Shown here piece by piece: positions 38,109 through 47,563 of a stretch of 64,000 nucleotides of DNA. Every line of letters starts with the position of its first letter. The first letter of the stretch is position 1. The notes under the pieces were generated by a model. It did not search any database and was not told the origin of the DNA. It was given only the letters and a program-made list of their open reading frames with translations. This DNA comes from Gammaproteobacteria bacterium HGW-Gammaproteobacteria-4 (GTDB lineage Bacteria; Pseudomonadota; Gammaproteobacteria; Xanthomonadales; Xanthomonadaceae): positions 1 through 64,000 of the forward strand of contig PGZC01000008.1 in the NCBI GenBank assembly GCA_002839995.1. Reading direction: 5' to 3'. Both the position numbers and the translations under genes were made by a program.

Positions 38109-38702
38109 ATGCCCATTCTGAATCCCGAGTTGCTGGCAACTTTCCGCGGCCTGCTCGACGACGCGCGCAAGGCCGGCGACCCCGAGCCCACCTCGATGAC
38201 CCTCGCCACCGTCGATAGCGCGGGACAGCCCTCGCTACGCACTGTCCTGCTCAAGGCGGTCGATACCGACGGGTTTGTGTTTTATACCAATACCCACAGC
38301 CGCAAGGGCGAGCAATTGCTGGGCAATCCGCACTTGGCCCTGCTGTTCTTCTGGAAAACGCTGCCCGGCCAGGTGCAGGTGAAGGTGGAGGGCATCGCGC
38401 AACCGGTGAGCGATGCCGAAGCCGACGCCTATTTCGCAACCCGTCCGCGGCAGAGCCAGATCGGTGCCTGGGCCTCGCTGCAATCGCAGCCCCTCGACTC
38501 GCGCGCGACCTTCGAGCAACGTATCGCCGACTACGAGCGCGAGTTCGCCGGCGGCGAGGTGCCGCGACCGCCGCATTGGTCCGGCTACCGGGTGCAGCCA
38601 CATCACCTGGAGTTCTGGTATGGCGCCCAGTTCCGCCTGCACGAGCGCCATGTGCACGACTGGGTGGATGGCGCCTGGCAGCACAAGATGCTGTATCCGT
38701 GA
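38109..38702 (+). CDS. pdxH: Pyridoxine/pyridoxamine 5'-phosphate oxidase
   Basis: FMN-dependent oxidase that makes pyridoxal 5'-phosphate from pyridoxine or pyridoxamine phosphates. The 197-residue protein shows PTSMTLATVDSAGQPSLRTVLLKAVD, GFVFYTNTHSRKGEQL (FMN contacts), LALLFFWKTLPGQVQVKVEGIA and SQIGAWASLQSQPL, ending in LYP. ATG at 38109 gives the family length; a GTG five codons upstream is also possible. The stop overlaps the next GTG start by 4 nt. Confidence 0.94.
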   Translation: MPILNPELLATFRGLLDDARKAGDPEPTSMTLATVDSAGQPSLRTVLLKAVDTDGFVFYTNTHSRKGEQLLGNPHLALLFFWKTLPGQVQVKVEGIAQPVSDAEADAYFATRPRQSQIGAWASLQSQPLDSRATFEQRIADYEREFAGGEVPRPPHWSGYRVQPHHLEFWYGAQFRLHERHVHDWVDGAWQHKMLYP

Positions 38703-39502
38703 GTGGCCCGCAGCGCATCGTCTGTCTGACCGAGGAACCGACCGAGGTGCTGTATGCGCTCGGTCAGCAGCAGCGCATCGTGGGGATCTCCGGCTTCACC
38801 GTGCGCCCGCCGCAGGCGCGCAAGGAAAAACCCAAGGTCAGTGCCTTCACTTCGGCACGGATCGATGAGATTGTGCGGCTGAACCCCGATTTCGTGATCG
38901 GCTTTTCCGATATCCAGGCCGATATCGCGGCGGCGTTGATCCGCAGCGGGGTCGAGGTCTGGATCAGCAACCACCGCAGCGTTGCCGGCATTCTCGATTA
39001 CGTTCGCCGGCTTGGCGCGCTGGTCGGCGAAGCCGCACGCGCCGCGGTGTGGGCGGCCGAACTCGGCGCCGGCCTCGACGCCATCGCCGCACAGGCCGCC
39101 GGCCTGCCACGACGACCGCGGGTGTATTTCGAGGAATGGGACGAGCCGCGCATCAGCGGCATTCGCTGGGTGTCCGAATTGGTGGGCATCGCCGGCGGTG
39201 ATGACATCTTCCCGGAACGGGCGTGCGAGCCGCTGGCGAAGCAGCGCATTGTGGCCGACGATCGCGAGATCATCGCGCGCGCCCCGGACATCGTGTTCGG
39301 TTCGTGGTGCGGCAAGAAATTCCGCCCCGACAAGGTGGCGACGCGGGCCGGTTGGGCGCAGGTCCCGGCGGTTCGCGACGGCGCGTTGTACGAAATCAAA
39401 TCGCCGATCATCCTGCAACCCGGCCCGGCGGCGCTGAGCGACGGCGTGCGCGAGATCGCGCGGCTGATCCGGCAATGGGCCAACGCCACCAGCGGGGTGT
39501 AG
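38699..39502 (+). CDS. BtuF-like cobalamin/Fe-siderophore binding protein without signal peptide
   Basis: The 267-residue protein has the helical-backbone substrate-binding fold of BtuF/FepB-type proteins: RIVCLTEEPTEVLYALGQQQRIVGISGFT at the start, LNPDFVIGFSDIQADIAAAL, and a second lobe with RPRVYFEEWDEPRISGIRWVSELVGIAGG. Unlike transporter-linked relatives it has no signal peptide: GTG at 38699 starts three residues before the first conserved strand. It overlaps pdxH by 4 nt, and no permease or ATPase gene is near. It may be a cytoplasmic cofactor-binding protein; the ligand is unknown, and the link to pdxH is by position only. Confidence 0.8.
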   Translation: MSGPQRIVCLTEEPTEVLYALGQQQRIVGISGFTVRPPQARKEKPKVSAFTSARIDEIVRLNPDFVIGFSDIQADIAAALIRSGVEVWISNHRSVAGILDYVRRLGALVGEAARAAVWAAELGAGLDAIAAQAAGLPRRPRVYFEEWDEPRISGIRWVSELVGIAGGDDIFPERACEPLAKQRIVADDREIIARAPDIVFGSWCGKKFRPDKVATRAGWAQVPAVRDGALYEIKSPIILQPGPAALSDGVREIARLIRQWANATSGV

Positions 39503-39525
39503 AAGCGGTACCCCGGTACTGACAG

Positions 39526-39595
39526 GTCGCCCACAGGGTGGGCTCCTACAGGTTGGAGCTACCGCTTCGTTGTAGGAGCCCACCCTGTGGGCGAC
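39526..39595. repeat. REP inverted pair upstream of indolepyruvate ferredoxin oxidoreductase
   Basis: A perfect unit GTCGCCCACAGGG...CTCCTACA at 39526-39550 faces an exact inverse at 39571-39595, with a 20-nt loop. The stem is 25 bp. The rest of the 319-nt gap (39596-39821) holds no gene; a TGATACAAT extended -10-like sequence (39781-39788) lies 33 nt before the next start. Confidence 0.9.
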
Positions 39596-39821
39596 CGAAA
39601 GAAGCGAAGGCCCAGCGGTTTCCCGGTGCTACAACATCGCAGGATGCGCAGGAGCGGCCGCTGCGCTTGCGCCGAACGACGGATTCCTTGGTGTTCTTGG
39701 CGTCTTGGCGAGAGATGGCCTTGTTTGCACCCAACCTTGCTGACGCGCCCGCTTTCACAATCGGAAATCAGCGGTGGGCTGATACAATCCCGCGCTTATC
39801 GCCCCCCGGATTCAGGTTCGC

Positions 39822-42800
39822 ATGTCCGCTCCCGCTGTTTCGATCGATACCCGTTACACCCTGGAAGACAAGTACACGCGCAGCGAGGGCCGCATCTATC
39901 TCTCCGGGGTGCAGGCGCTGGTGCGCCTGCCGTTGATGCAACAGATGCGCGATCGTGCTGCGGAGCTGAACACTGCCGGTTTCATTTCCGGTTATCGCGG
40001 CAGCCCGCTCGGCGGATTCGATCTGGAGCTGTGGCGCGCCAAGAAGCACCTTGCCGCGTCCAGCATCGAGTTCGTGCCTGGCCTCAACGAAGACCTCGGC
40101 GCGACCATGGTCTGGGGCACGCAGCAGACCAACCTGTTTCCCGGTGCGAAGTACGACGGCGTGTTCGCGATGTGGTACGGCAAGGGCCCGGGCGTGGATC
40201 GCAGCGGCGACGTGTTCAAGCACGGCAATGCCGCCGGTACGTCGAAGTTCGGCGGTGTGCTGGCGCTTGCCGCCGACGATCACGCTTGCCGCAGTTCGAC
40301 CCTGCCGCATGGCTCGGAACTGGAGTTCGTCTCGGCGATGATGCCGGTGCTCAACCCGGCCGGGGTGCAGGACATCCTCGACATGGGCCTGCTCGGCTGG
40401 GCGATGAGCCGCTATACCGGCCGCTGGGTCGGCTTCAAGACCATCGCGGAGACGGTGGAGTCTTCGGCCTCGGTCAACGTCAACCCGCATCAGCTCGACA
40501 TCGTGTTGCCGCAGGACTTTGCGCTGCCGCCGACCGGCCTCAACATCCGCTGGCCGGATCCGCCGCTGGACCAGGAAATGCGCCTGCATCAGTACGCGGT
40601 CAAGGCGGCAATCGCCTTTGCCCGCGCCAATCATATCGACAAGGTAGTGTTCGATTCGCCCAATGCGCGCCTGGGCATCGTCACCAGCGGCAAGAGCTAT
40701 CTCGACGTGTTGCAGGCGCTCGAATACCTGGGGCTCGATCGCAAGGCGTGCGAGGAGATCGGCATCCGCGTGTACAAGGTCGGCATGAGCTGGCCGCTGG
40801 AGCCCGAAGGCATCCGCCAGTTCGCGCATGGCCTCGAGGACGTGATCGTGGTGGAGGAGAAGCGCGCCTTCATCGAATCGCAGATCAAGGAGCAGATGTA
40901 CAACTGGGACAGCGCCACCCGCCCCAGTGTGGTCGGCAAGTACGACGAAGCCGGCGAGTGGATCCTGCCGTCCACCAACGAGCTGACCCCGGCCACGATT
41001 GCGCGGGTGATCGCCAAGCGGTTGGCGCGTTTCCACGAGTCGGAAACGATCCGCCAGCAACTGGCATTCATGGACGCCAAGGAAAAGGAACTGGCGCTGC
41101 CGCGTGCCAACTTCCCGCGGGTGCCGCATTACTGCTCGGGCTGCCCGCACAACTCCTCCACCAAGGTGCCCGAAGGCTCGCGCGCGCTTGGCGGCATCGG
41201 CTGCCATTACATGGTCACCTGGATGGACCGCAACACCGACACCTTCACCCACATGGGCGGCGAGGGCGTGAGCTGGTGCGGGCAGGCGCCATTCACCGAC
41301 ACCGCGCACGTGTTCCAGAACCTGGGCGATGGCACCTACTTCCATTCCGGCTCGCTGGCGATCCGCCAGGCGATCGCGGCCAAGGTCAACATCACCTACA
41401 AGATTCTTTACAACGATGCGGTGGCGATGACCGGCGGCCAGCCGGTGGACGGCATTCTCAGCGTGCCGGCGATTGCCCACCAGATGCGCGCCGAAGGCGT
41501 TCAGACCATCGTGGTGATGAGCGACGACATCGAAAAATGGTGGGACCGCAGCCAGTTTCCCGACGGCGTGCGTTTCGAGCACCGCGATGCGCTCGATGCC
41601 GTGCAAAAACAATTGCGCGAGGTGAAGGGCACCAGCATCCTGATCTATGACCAGACCTGCGCCACCGAAAAGCGACGCCGGCGCAAGCGCGGGCTGATGG
41701 TCGATCCGGCCAAGCGCGTGTTCATCAATTCGCTGGTGTGCGAGGGTTGCGGCGATTGCGGCAAGGAAAGCTTTTGCGTGTCGGTGCTGCCCAAGGAAAC
41801 CGAATTCGGCCGCAAGCGCGAAATCGACCAGTCCAATTGCAACAAGGATTACAGTTGCGTCAAGGGGTTCTGTCCGAGCTTCGTCACCGTGCACGACGCG
41901 CCGCTGCGCAAGCGCGAGCGGATTGACCCGCTGAGCATGGTGCAGGATCTGCCGGCGCCGCGTATCCGCAGCACGCTCGATCAACCCTGGAACATCCTGA
42001 TCACCGGCGTCGGCGGCACCGGCGTGGTCACCATCGGCGCACTGCTCGGCATGGCCGGGCATCTGGAAGGCAAGGGCGCCAGCGTGCTCGATCAGACCGG
42101 TCTGGCGCAGAAGGGCGGCGCGGTGACTACCCATGTGCGCATCGCTCAGCGCCCGGCCGATATCCACGCGGTACGCATCGCCGCGGGCGAGGCCGACCTG
42201 GTGCTGGGTTGCGACATGGTGGTGGTCAACGATTACTGGGCACTGTCGAAAATCCGTGCCGGGCGTTCCAGCGTGGTGCTCAACAGCTATCAGGCGATGC
42301 CGGGCGGCTTCACCATGAAGCCCGACCTGCAGTTTCCAAAGGCGCAGATTGTCGAAGCGGTGAGCCTGGCACTGGGCGGCAAAGCGCCGCTGCAGATCGA
42401 CGCCACGACCATCGCGACGGCCTTGCTGGGCGACGCCATCGCCAGCAACCTGTTCATGCTCGGCTTCGCCTGGCAGCAGGGCCTGGTGCCGCTGAGCCTG
42501 GATTCGATCCTGCGCGCGATCGAACTCAACGGCGCGGCGGTGGCGATGAATGTGCAGGCATTCGCCTGGGGTCGCATTGCGGCGGTCGATCCGCAGCGGG
42601 TGCGCGAGGCGGCGGCGCTGGATACGCAGCGCAACGGCGTGATTGCGCCGGCGCTGGACGACGAGCGGATTTCGCAGACGCCGCAACAGGCGTTCGAGCG
42701 CCGCGTGCGCTTTCTCGGCGAATACCAGAGCGCCGGCTATGGCAGCCGCTACCGAGCGTTGGTGGACAAGGTCGCCACGATCGAAGCCGAAAAAGTGCCG

Positions 42801-43328
42801 GGCTCGACGGCGCTGCGCGAAGCCGTTGCGCGCTATGCCTTCAAGCTGATGGCGTACAAGGACGAGTACGAGGTGGCGCGGCTGTACACGTCGGGCGAGT
42901 TCGAGCGGCGGATCAAGGCCACGTTCGCCGACGGCGGCAGCCTGCGTTTCCATCTGGCGCCGCCGCTGTTGGCGCGCAAGGATGGCAACGGGCATTTGAT
43001 CAAGCGTGAATATGGAGCGTGGATGCTCAGTGCATTCCGGGTGCTCAAGCATCTGCGCTTCCTGCGTGGCACGCCGCTGGACATCTTCGGTTATACCGCC
43101 GAGCGTCGCAGCGAGCGTCGCCTGATCGCCGAGTATTTCGCTCGCATCGACGAGCTGCTAGCCACGCTCGATGCCGGCAACATTGCACTGGCGGTGGAAA
43201 TTGCCTCGCTGCCCGAGCAGATTCGCGGCTTCGGTCATGTCAAGGAAGCGCATCTGGCCGCGGCGCAGGAACGAGCCGCCGAGTTGATGGCGCGTTGGCG
43301 CGAACCGTCACAGCGCGCAGCGGTCTGA
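39822..43328 (+). CDS. Indolepyruvate ferredoxin oxidoreductase, fused subunits
   Basis: A 1168-residue one-chain 2-oxoacid:ferredoxin oxidoreductase of the indolepyruvate type. It oxidatively decarboxylates aryl (and perhaps branched-chain) pyruvates to acyl-CoA using thiamine pyrophosphate and iron-sulphur clusters. Order: pyruvate-oxidoreductase-like domain with GFISGYRGSPLGGFD at about 53-67, and a TPP-binding domain with HYCSGCPHNSSTKVPEGSRALGGIGCHYM (C-x2-C...C) near 435-465 and YNDAVAMTGGQPVDG. Next is a cysteine-rich stretch near 640-690 (VCEGCGDCGKESFCVS, CNKDYSCVKGFCPSF), and last the gamma domain starting ITGVGGTGVVTIGALLGMAGH. It likely takes part in aromatic amino acid breakdown. 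No ferredoxin gene is adjacent. Confidence 0.92.
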   Translation: MSAPAVSIDTRYTLEDKYTRSEGRIYLSGVQALVRLPLMQQMRDRAAELNTAGFISGYRGSPLGGFDLELWRAKKHLAASSIEFVPGLNEDLGATMVWGTQQTNLFPGAKYDGVFAMWYGKGPGVDRSGDVFKHGNAAGTSKFGGVLALAADDHACRSSTLPHGSELEFVSAMMPVLNPAGVQDILDMGLLGWAMSRYTGRWVGFKTIAETVESSASVNVNPHQLDIVLPQDFALPPTGLNIRWPDPPLDQEMRLHQYAVKAAIAFARANHIDKVVFDSPNARLGIVTSGKSYLDVLQALEYLGLDRKACEEIGIRVYKVGMSWPLEPEGIRQFAHGLEDVIVVEEKRAFIESQIKEQMYNWDSATRPSVVGKYDEAGEWILPSTNELTPATIARVIAKRLARFHESETIRQQLAFMDAKEKELALPRANFPRVPHYCSGCPHNSSTKVPEGSRALGGIGCHYMVTWMDRNTDTFTHMGGEGVSWCGQAPFTDTAHVFQNLGDGTYFHSGSLAIRQAIAAKVNITYKILYNDAVAMTGGQPVDGILSVPAIAHQMRAEGVQTIVVMSDDIEKWWDRSQFPDGVRFEHRDALDAVQKQLREVKGTSILIYDQTCATEKRRRRKRGLMVDPAKRVFINSLVCEGCGDCGKESFCVSVLPKETEFGRKREIDQSNCNKDYSCVKGFCPSFVTVHDAPLRKRERIDPLSMVQDLPAPRIRSTLDQPWNILITGVGGTGVVTIGALLGMAGHLEGKGASVLDQTGLAQKGGAVTTHVRIAQRPADIHAVRIAAGEADLVLGCDMVVVNDYWALSKIRAGRSSVVLNSYQAMPGGFTMKPDLQFPKAQIVEAVSLALGGKAPLQIDATTIATALLGDAIASNLFMLGFAWQQGLVPLSLDSILRAIELNGAAVAMNVQAFAWGRIAAVDPQRVREAAALDTQRNGVIAPALDDERISQTPQQAFERRVRFLGEYQSAGYGSRYRALVDKVATIEAEKVPGSTALREAVARYAFKLMAYKDEYEVARLYTSGEFERRIKATFADGGSLRFHLAPPLLARKDGNGHLIKREYGAWMLSAFRVLKHLRFLRGTPLDIFGYTAERRSERRLIAEYFARIDELLATLDAGNIALAVEIASLPEQIRGFGHVKEAHLAAAQERAAELMARWREPSQRAAV

Positions 43329-43394
43329 GCGTCGCACCCATCTGGCCCGGTGTTGCCGGGCCGGTTGGCGTTCCGGGTACAGTCGAACGCGGCG

Positions 43395-43889
43395 TTATTT
43401 GATGCGCTTGACGCGTGCTTTGGCGTTGTACCCTTCCACCGACAGGAACCAGCCGCTGATGGCGCCACGGCTGAGGGTCACCACCGGATCGTGCAACTTG
43501 ACGCCAGCGAGGGTCGATGTGGAGTCGTTGATTTGCCAGACCTGCCCGTTTTCCAGGGTGAAGCGCTGTTTGTTGGACCAGCCACGGAACTCGCCGGGAA
43601 TGCGCGAGGTGATATCGCCTTCGGGGCCTTGATCGGATGAACTCAACGGGAAACCGCGGCGGTCCTCGATCGGTTGAGCGGGAGCCGCAGCGCTGGCGGC
43701 AACCTGCGGCAGATCCGCGCGCAACCAGGCATTGAGGGCAGCCAGTTCTTCGGCGGAGAGCTTTTCCAGTCCGGCAGCGCGAAATTCGTTATAAGTCATC
43801 CGTTCTTCCAGCGAAGAGAACTGCTGGGCAGTGGCGATTGCGGGGGCGAGCAGCAAAACGCCCGAGAGGGCGAAAACAATATGGCGCAT
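43395..43889 (-). CDS. Small secreted protein of unknown function
   Basis: A 164-residue protein with a signal peptide (HIVFALSGVLLLAPAIATAQ, cleavage near residue 21-22). A short region rich in Leu/Glu (SSLEERMTYNEFRAAGLEKLSAEELAALNAWLRADL, marked by its MTYNEFRAAGLEKLS core) follows, then a beta-rich C-terminal half (FRGWSNKQRFTLENGQVWQI). Proteins of this layout are common in Xanthomonadaceae as periplasmic proteins without assigned function. It converges with the preceding oxidoreductase. The 163 nt between it and relA show nothing recognisable. Confidence 0.75.
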   Translation of the reverse strand: MRHIVFALSGVLLLAPAIATAQQFSSLEERMTYNEFRAAGLEKLSAEELAALNAWLRADLPQVAASAAAPAQPIEDRRGFPLSSSDQGPEGDITSRIPGEFRGWSNKQRFTLENGQVWQINDSTSTLAGVKLHDPVVTLSRGAISGWFLSVEGYNAKARVKRIK

Positions 43890-44052
43890 GGCGGGCTATC
43901 CGTCCGATTCGATACAGTGAAACACTACACTAGTGTAAACCGTGGCGGCACGTGGTGGCGCTGAACGGATGCAGCGCCGGCCTTCGTGGTGCCGACAGGC
44001 TCCTGGACCGGCCGATGCGCGACCATGACGTACCAACAGGCGATCAACTTCG

Positions 44053-46194
44053 GTGAAGCACAAGCACGACGATAGCCAGAGCCTCGCCGATTGGCTGCGC
44101 GCGCGCGGTCCGGCGGTCGGGCTGGGCGATGCGCAGGTCCAGGCGTTGCTGGCGCCGGACGACTCGCCACTTGCGGCAGGCGACCGCGCCTTGATTCAGA
44201 CGTTGGAGCTGCTGGTGGGGCTGCGCGTGGATGCCGATGTGCTGATCGCCGCGATCGTCCATGAGCGCCCATCCCTGTTCGCGAGCGCGGGCACGGCGCT
44301 GGCGAAGTTGTTCCCGGGGGTGCCGGCTCTGCTCGAGGGTCAGCGTGCCGCCGAGCAGGTGTGGCACCTGTATGCCGGGCGGCCGGCCGGCGGCGACGCC
44401 GAGGGGCTGCGCCGCTTGCTGCTGGCCCTGATCAAGGATGTGCGCGGCATTCTGATCGTGCTCGCGCGGCACCTGTTGCGCCTGCGCGCGGCCGCGGCTC
44501 TGCCGGCTGCCGAAAGGCTGGCGCTGGCACGACTGAGTGCCGACATCCTGGCGCCGCTGGCCAATCGGCTCGGCATCTGGCAGGTGAAGTGGGAGATGGA
44601 GGATCTCGCGTTTCGCTATTTGCAGCCCGACACCTATCGCCGCATCGCGCGTCTGCTCGATGAAAAGCGCGGCGATCGCGAACAATTCATCGAGCAAGCC
44701 AAGGCGCGCATCGTTGCCGCCCTGCGCGAGGCGGGCATCGATGGCGACGTGGCCGGCCGACCCAAGCACATCTACAGCATCTGGAAAAAGATGCAGCGCA
44801 AGGATGTGCCGTTCAGCGAGTTGTACGACATTCGCGCAGTGCGGGTGCTGGTCAACGATGTCGCCAGTTGTTACGCGACGCTGGGTCTGGTGCATGCGTT
44901 GTGGTCGCCGATCGCCAGCGAATTCGACGACTACATCGCCAACCCCAAGGGCAACAATTACCGCTCATTGCACACCGCCGTGATCGGCCCGGGTGGGCGC
45001 ACCCTGGAAGTGCAGATCCGTACGCACGAGATGCACGCGCACGCCGAGCTGGGTGTCGCGGCGCACTGGCGCTACAAGGAAGGCGGCGGTGCCGATGCCG
45101 GTTTCGAGCGCAAGATCGCCTGGATGCGGCAGCTGCTGGAGGGTCGCGACGGCGACGACGACAGCGCCCTCATGGCGGGCCTGAGCAGCGATCTGATCGA
45201 GGATCGGGTTTACGTGCTCACGCCGCGCGGCGAGGTGATCGACTTGCCGCGTGGCGGCACCGTGCTCGACTTCGCCTATCACGTGCATACCGAGGTCGGG
45301 CATCGCTGTCGCGGCGCCAAGGTCAATGGTCGAATCGTGCCGCTCAATCACGCGCCGGCGACCGGCGATCAGATCGAGATACTCACCGGCAAGACCTCCG
45401 AACCGCGGCGCGACTGGTTGTCGCAAGGTTCCGGCCTGCTGGTCAGCGCGCGCGCGCGCGACAAGGTGCGCGCCTGGTTTCACCGTCTTGATCACGCGCG
45501 AAATGTACAGGCCGGTCACGATCTGCTTGATCGAGAGCTCAAGCGGATGGCGCTGCACAAGCACGATCTGACCCCGGTATTGCCGCGTTTCCGGGTGCAG
45601 AACGTGGAAGATCTGTACCTCGCGGTATCGTTGGGCGACATCGGCCCGAGCCAGGTAGCGCGCGTGCTGCATGAAAGTCTGCGCGGCGAAGAAGCCCGCG
45701 CCGAAACGCGCTCCGAATCCAGGGTCAAGCCGCCACGTCCGGATCAGCATTTTGTCGTCGAAGGTGTGGGTAATCTTCTCACCCAACTCGCGCGCTGTTG
45801 CCAACCGGTTGCCGGCGATGCCGTGGTCGGCTACCTCACCCGCACTCGCGGCGTGAGTGTACATCGACGGAATTGCGGGGCATTTGCGCGGCTCGCGGCA
45901 CAACACCCCGAACGGGTATTGCCGGTTGAATGGGGGCGCCAGGGGCGGTCCAGCTACAGTGTGGATGTGCGCGTGCGGGCAGTCGATCGAAAGGGGTTGC
46001 TCAAGGACCTGACCAACGTCATCGCCCAGTCCGGCGCACACGTTCTGGCCGTGAACAGCCATCTGGATGAAGCGCGGGCGGCTGCCGAACTGCGCTTCAC
46101 GCTCAAGGTGAACGACTTCGAGCAGTTGGGCCATTTGCTGGCCCGATTGGCGTCAGTTCCCGGTGTTGGCGAAGCGGTGCGGCTTTCCGAATGA
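44053..46194 (+). CDS. relA: GTP pyrophosphokinase RelA
   Basis: Makes (p)ppGpp from ATP and GTP/GDP when uncharged tRNA is on the ribosome. The 713 residues have the long-RSH order: N-terminal hydrolase-like domain (1-190) without the HD motif (DVLIAAIVHERPS where SpoT has HD), synthetase domain from about 240 with KHIYSIWKKMQRKD, FSELYDIRAVRVLV and EFDDYIANPKGNNYRSLHTAV, TGS domain from about 380 (DRVYVLTPRGEVIDLPRGGTVLDFAY), and a C-terminal ACT domain from about 640. Loss of HD makes it synthetase-only, hence RelA not SpoT. GTG start at 44053. It overlaps the next gene by 4 nt. Confidence 0.93.
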   Translation: MKHKHDDSQSLADWLRARGPAVGLGDAQVQALLAPDDSPLAAGDRALIQTLELLVGLRVDADVLIAAIVHERPSLFASAGTALAKLFPGVPALLEGQRAAEQVWHLYAGRPAGGDAEGLRRLLLALIKDVRGILIVLARHLLRLRAAAALPAAERLALARLSADILAPLANRLGIWQVKWEMEDLAFRYLQPDTYRRIARLLDEKRGDREQFIEQAKARIVAALREAGIDGDVAGRPKHIYSIWKKMQRKDVPFSELYDIRAVRVLVNDVASCYATLGLVHALWSPIASEFDDYIANPKGNNYRSLHTAVIGPGGRTLEVQIRTHEMHAHAELGVAAHWRYKEGGGADAGFERKIAWMRQLLEGRDGDDDSALMAGLSSDLIEDRVYVLTPRGEVIDLPRGGTVLDFAYHVHTEVGHRCRGAKVNGRIVPLNHAPATGDQIEILTGKTSEPRRDWLSQGSGLLVSARARDKVRAWFHRLDHARNVQAGHDLLDRELKRMALHKHDLTPVLPRFRVQNVEDLYLAVSLGDIGPSQVARVLHESLRGEEARAETRSESRVKPPRPDQHFVVEGVGNLLTQLARCCQPVAGDAVVGYLTRTRGVSVHRRNCGAFARLAAQHPERVLPVEWGRQGRSSYSVDVRVRAVDRKGLLKDLTNVIAQSGAHVLAVNSHLDEARAAAELRFTLKVNDFEQLGHLLARLASVPGVGEAVRLSE

Positions 46195-47561
46195 TGCTGC
46201 TGGCGCGCCCGCAATGGCCGTTGCTCGGCGTCGTATTGCTGCTCGCGGCGTTGTGGTGGCTGCGCGCGCCGCTTGCCGATCACTTGTTGCCGCGATCTGC
46301 GACCGAGCGCTTGCTGGTACAGGCCGAGCAGGCGCTGCAACAGGGCCGGCTCAGCGCCGATGACGGATCCGGCGCGAGCGAACGTTTTGCTGCGGTGTTG
46401 GCGCGCGATCCGGATCGCGCCGCGGCACGTGCCGGTTTGGAGCGCGTGGCGCGAGCGGCACTGCTTCGCGCCGAACAACGCCTGGCCGACGATGAGCCAG
46501 TCGCTGCGCTGGCGCTGCTCGACATCGCGCGTGCTGCCGGCGCGCCAAGTACGGAGGTTGATGCACTGTTGTTGCGTGTCCGTGCGGGGCGGTCCAGCGA
46601 AACGGTGTTGCGGGCACTGCTCGATTCGGCGCGACAGGCGCAGGCGCTAGGCAATCTGGATGGCGGTTCGGATTCGGCACTGGCGCGATTCAACGAGGTG
46701 CTGGAACGTGACCCGGGGAACGTGCTGGCGCTGGATGGGCGCGACGGCGTGCTCGCCAGCATGTTGGCCCAGGCACACAAACGGCTCGATGTCGGCGACG
46801 ATGCCGGCGCTCTGGCGATGATCGAGCGGGTTGATGCGATTGCGCCGCGACACCTCGGGTTGCCCGCGGCGCGCGCGGCATTGGCGAGCCATCTTGGCGG
46901 AGCGCCGGCGCAGGCCACGTTGCGCCGCGCCGCAATCACCGCTGCCATTCAACAAGGTCAGCTGGATGCCGCGTTGACGTTGTTAGCTGCCGTGCCCGAT
47001 ATGCAGGCGGATGATGCGGTGTTGAGGCGTGAGTTGGCCTCGGCGTGGGCGCGACGGGCGATTGTCGAGGCCGCGCGCGACCACGGCCGTGCGCGTCGGG
47101 CAGCACGCGACCACCTCGCCGTGCTGAGCGCCGCGGCAGGCGACGCTGCCGGTTTCATGGCATTGGTGGAGGCGCGCGGCGATGCATGGCGGATGCGCCG
47201 CGACGGCACGTCGGGTGAGGCTGGCTGGTCGGCGCTGTTTTCGGCAATGAAGGCCGATGCCGCGTCCGCTGCGCTCGATCGCCAGCGCGCCGATATGCGG
47301 CAGTGTTTTGAACAGGCATTGGCAAGTATCTGGTTGACGCGTGCGGCGACATGTCTGGAAGCGATGTCCGCGCTGGTTTCCCGCGCTGACGCGGCAGAGC
47401 CGGATCGGGCGCGTTTGGCGAGGGTGTATCTGGGCGTTGCGGAGGAACGTCTGGGTCGTGGTGATATCGAGGAGGCGCGACGTGCTGTGCATGCGGCGCA
47501 GTTGTGGAATCCGGGGGATGCGGGCCTGTCCGGGCTGTTTGCGCGCTTGGGCCAATTATGA
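46191..47561 (+). CDS. Membrane-anchored TPR-like repeat protein
   Basis: A 456-residue protein with one N-terminal membrane helix (PLLGVVLLLAALWWL, about 10-24). The rest is predicted helical and alanine-rich. Repeats of TPR-like pattern are visible: LLVQAEQALQQGRLSADDGSGASERFAAVLARDPDRAAARAGLERV and RFNEVLERDPGNVLALDGRDGVLASML share the spacing F/V-L-DP-A. No enzyme motif is seen. It overlaps relA by 4 nt and is followed, after a repeat element, by gspL. It could be a scaffold for the envelope; the function is unknown. Confidence 0.8.
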   Translation: MMLLARPQWPLLGVVLLLAALWWLRAPLADHLLPRSATERLLVQAEQALQQGRLSADDGSGASERFAAVLARDPDRAAARAGLERVARAALLRAEQRLADDEPVAALALLDIARAAGAPSTEVDALLLRVRAGRSSETVLRALLDSARQAQALGNLDGGSDSALARFNEVLERDPGNVLALDGRDGVLASMLAQAHKRLDVGDDAGALAMIERVDAIAPRHLGLPAARAALASHLGGAPAQATLRRAAITAAIQQGQLDAALTLLAAVPDMQADDAVLRRELASAWARRAIVEAARDHGRARRAARDHLAVLSAAAGDAAGFMALVEARGDAWRMRRDGTSGEAGWSALFSAMKADAASAALDRQRADMRQCFEQALASIWLTRAATCLEAMSALVSRADAAEPDRARLARVYLGVAEERLGRGDIEEARRAVHAAQLWNPGDAGLSGLFARLGQL

Positions 47562-47563
47562 CG

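Noticed and set aside
39768-43052. Long minus-strand open frame of about 1094 codons
   Set aside because: It lies entirely antisense to the strongly conserved indolepyruvate ferredoxin oxidoreductase and has histidine/arginine-rich composition typical of antisense frames in GC-rich DNA.
44053-46194. SpoT instead of RelA
   Set aside because: The hydrolase-domain HD motif is absent (AIVHERP), and the rpoZ/gmk context of spoT is missing.
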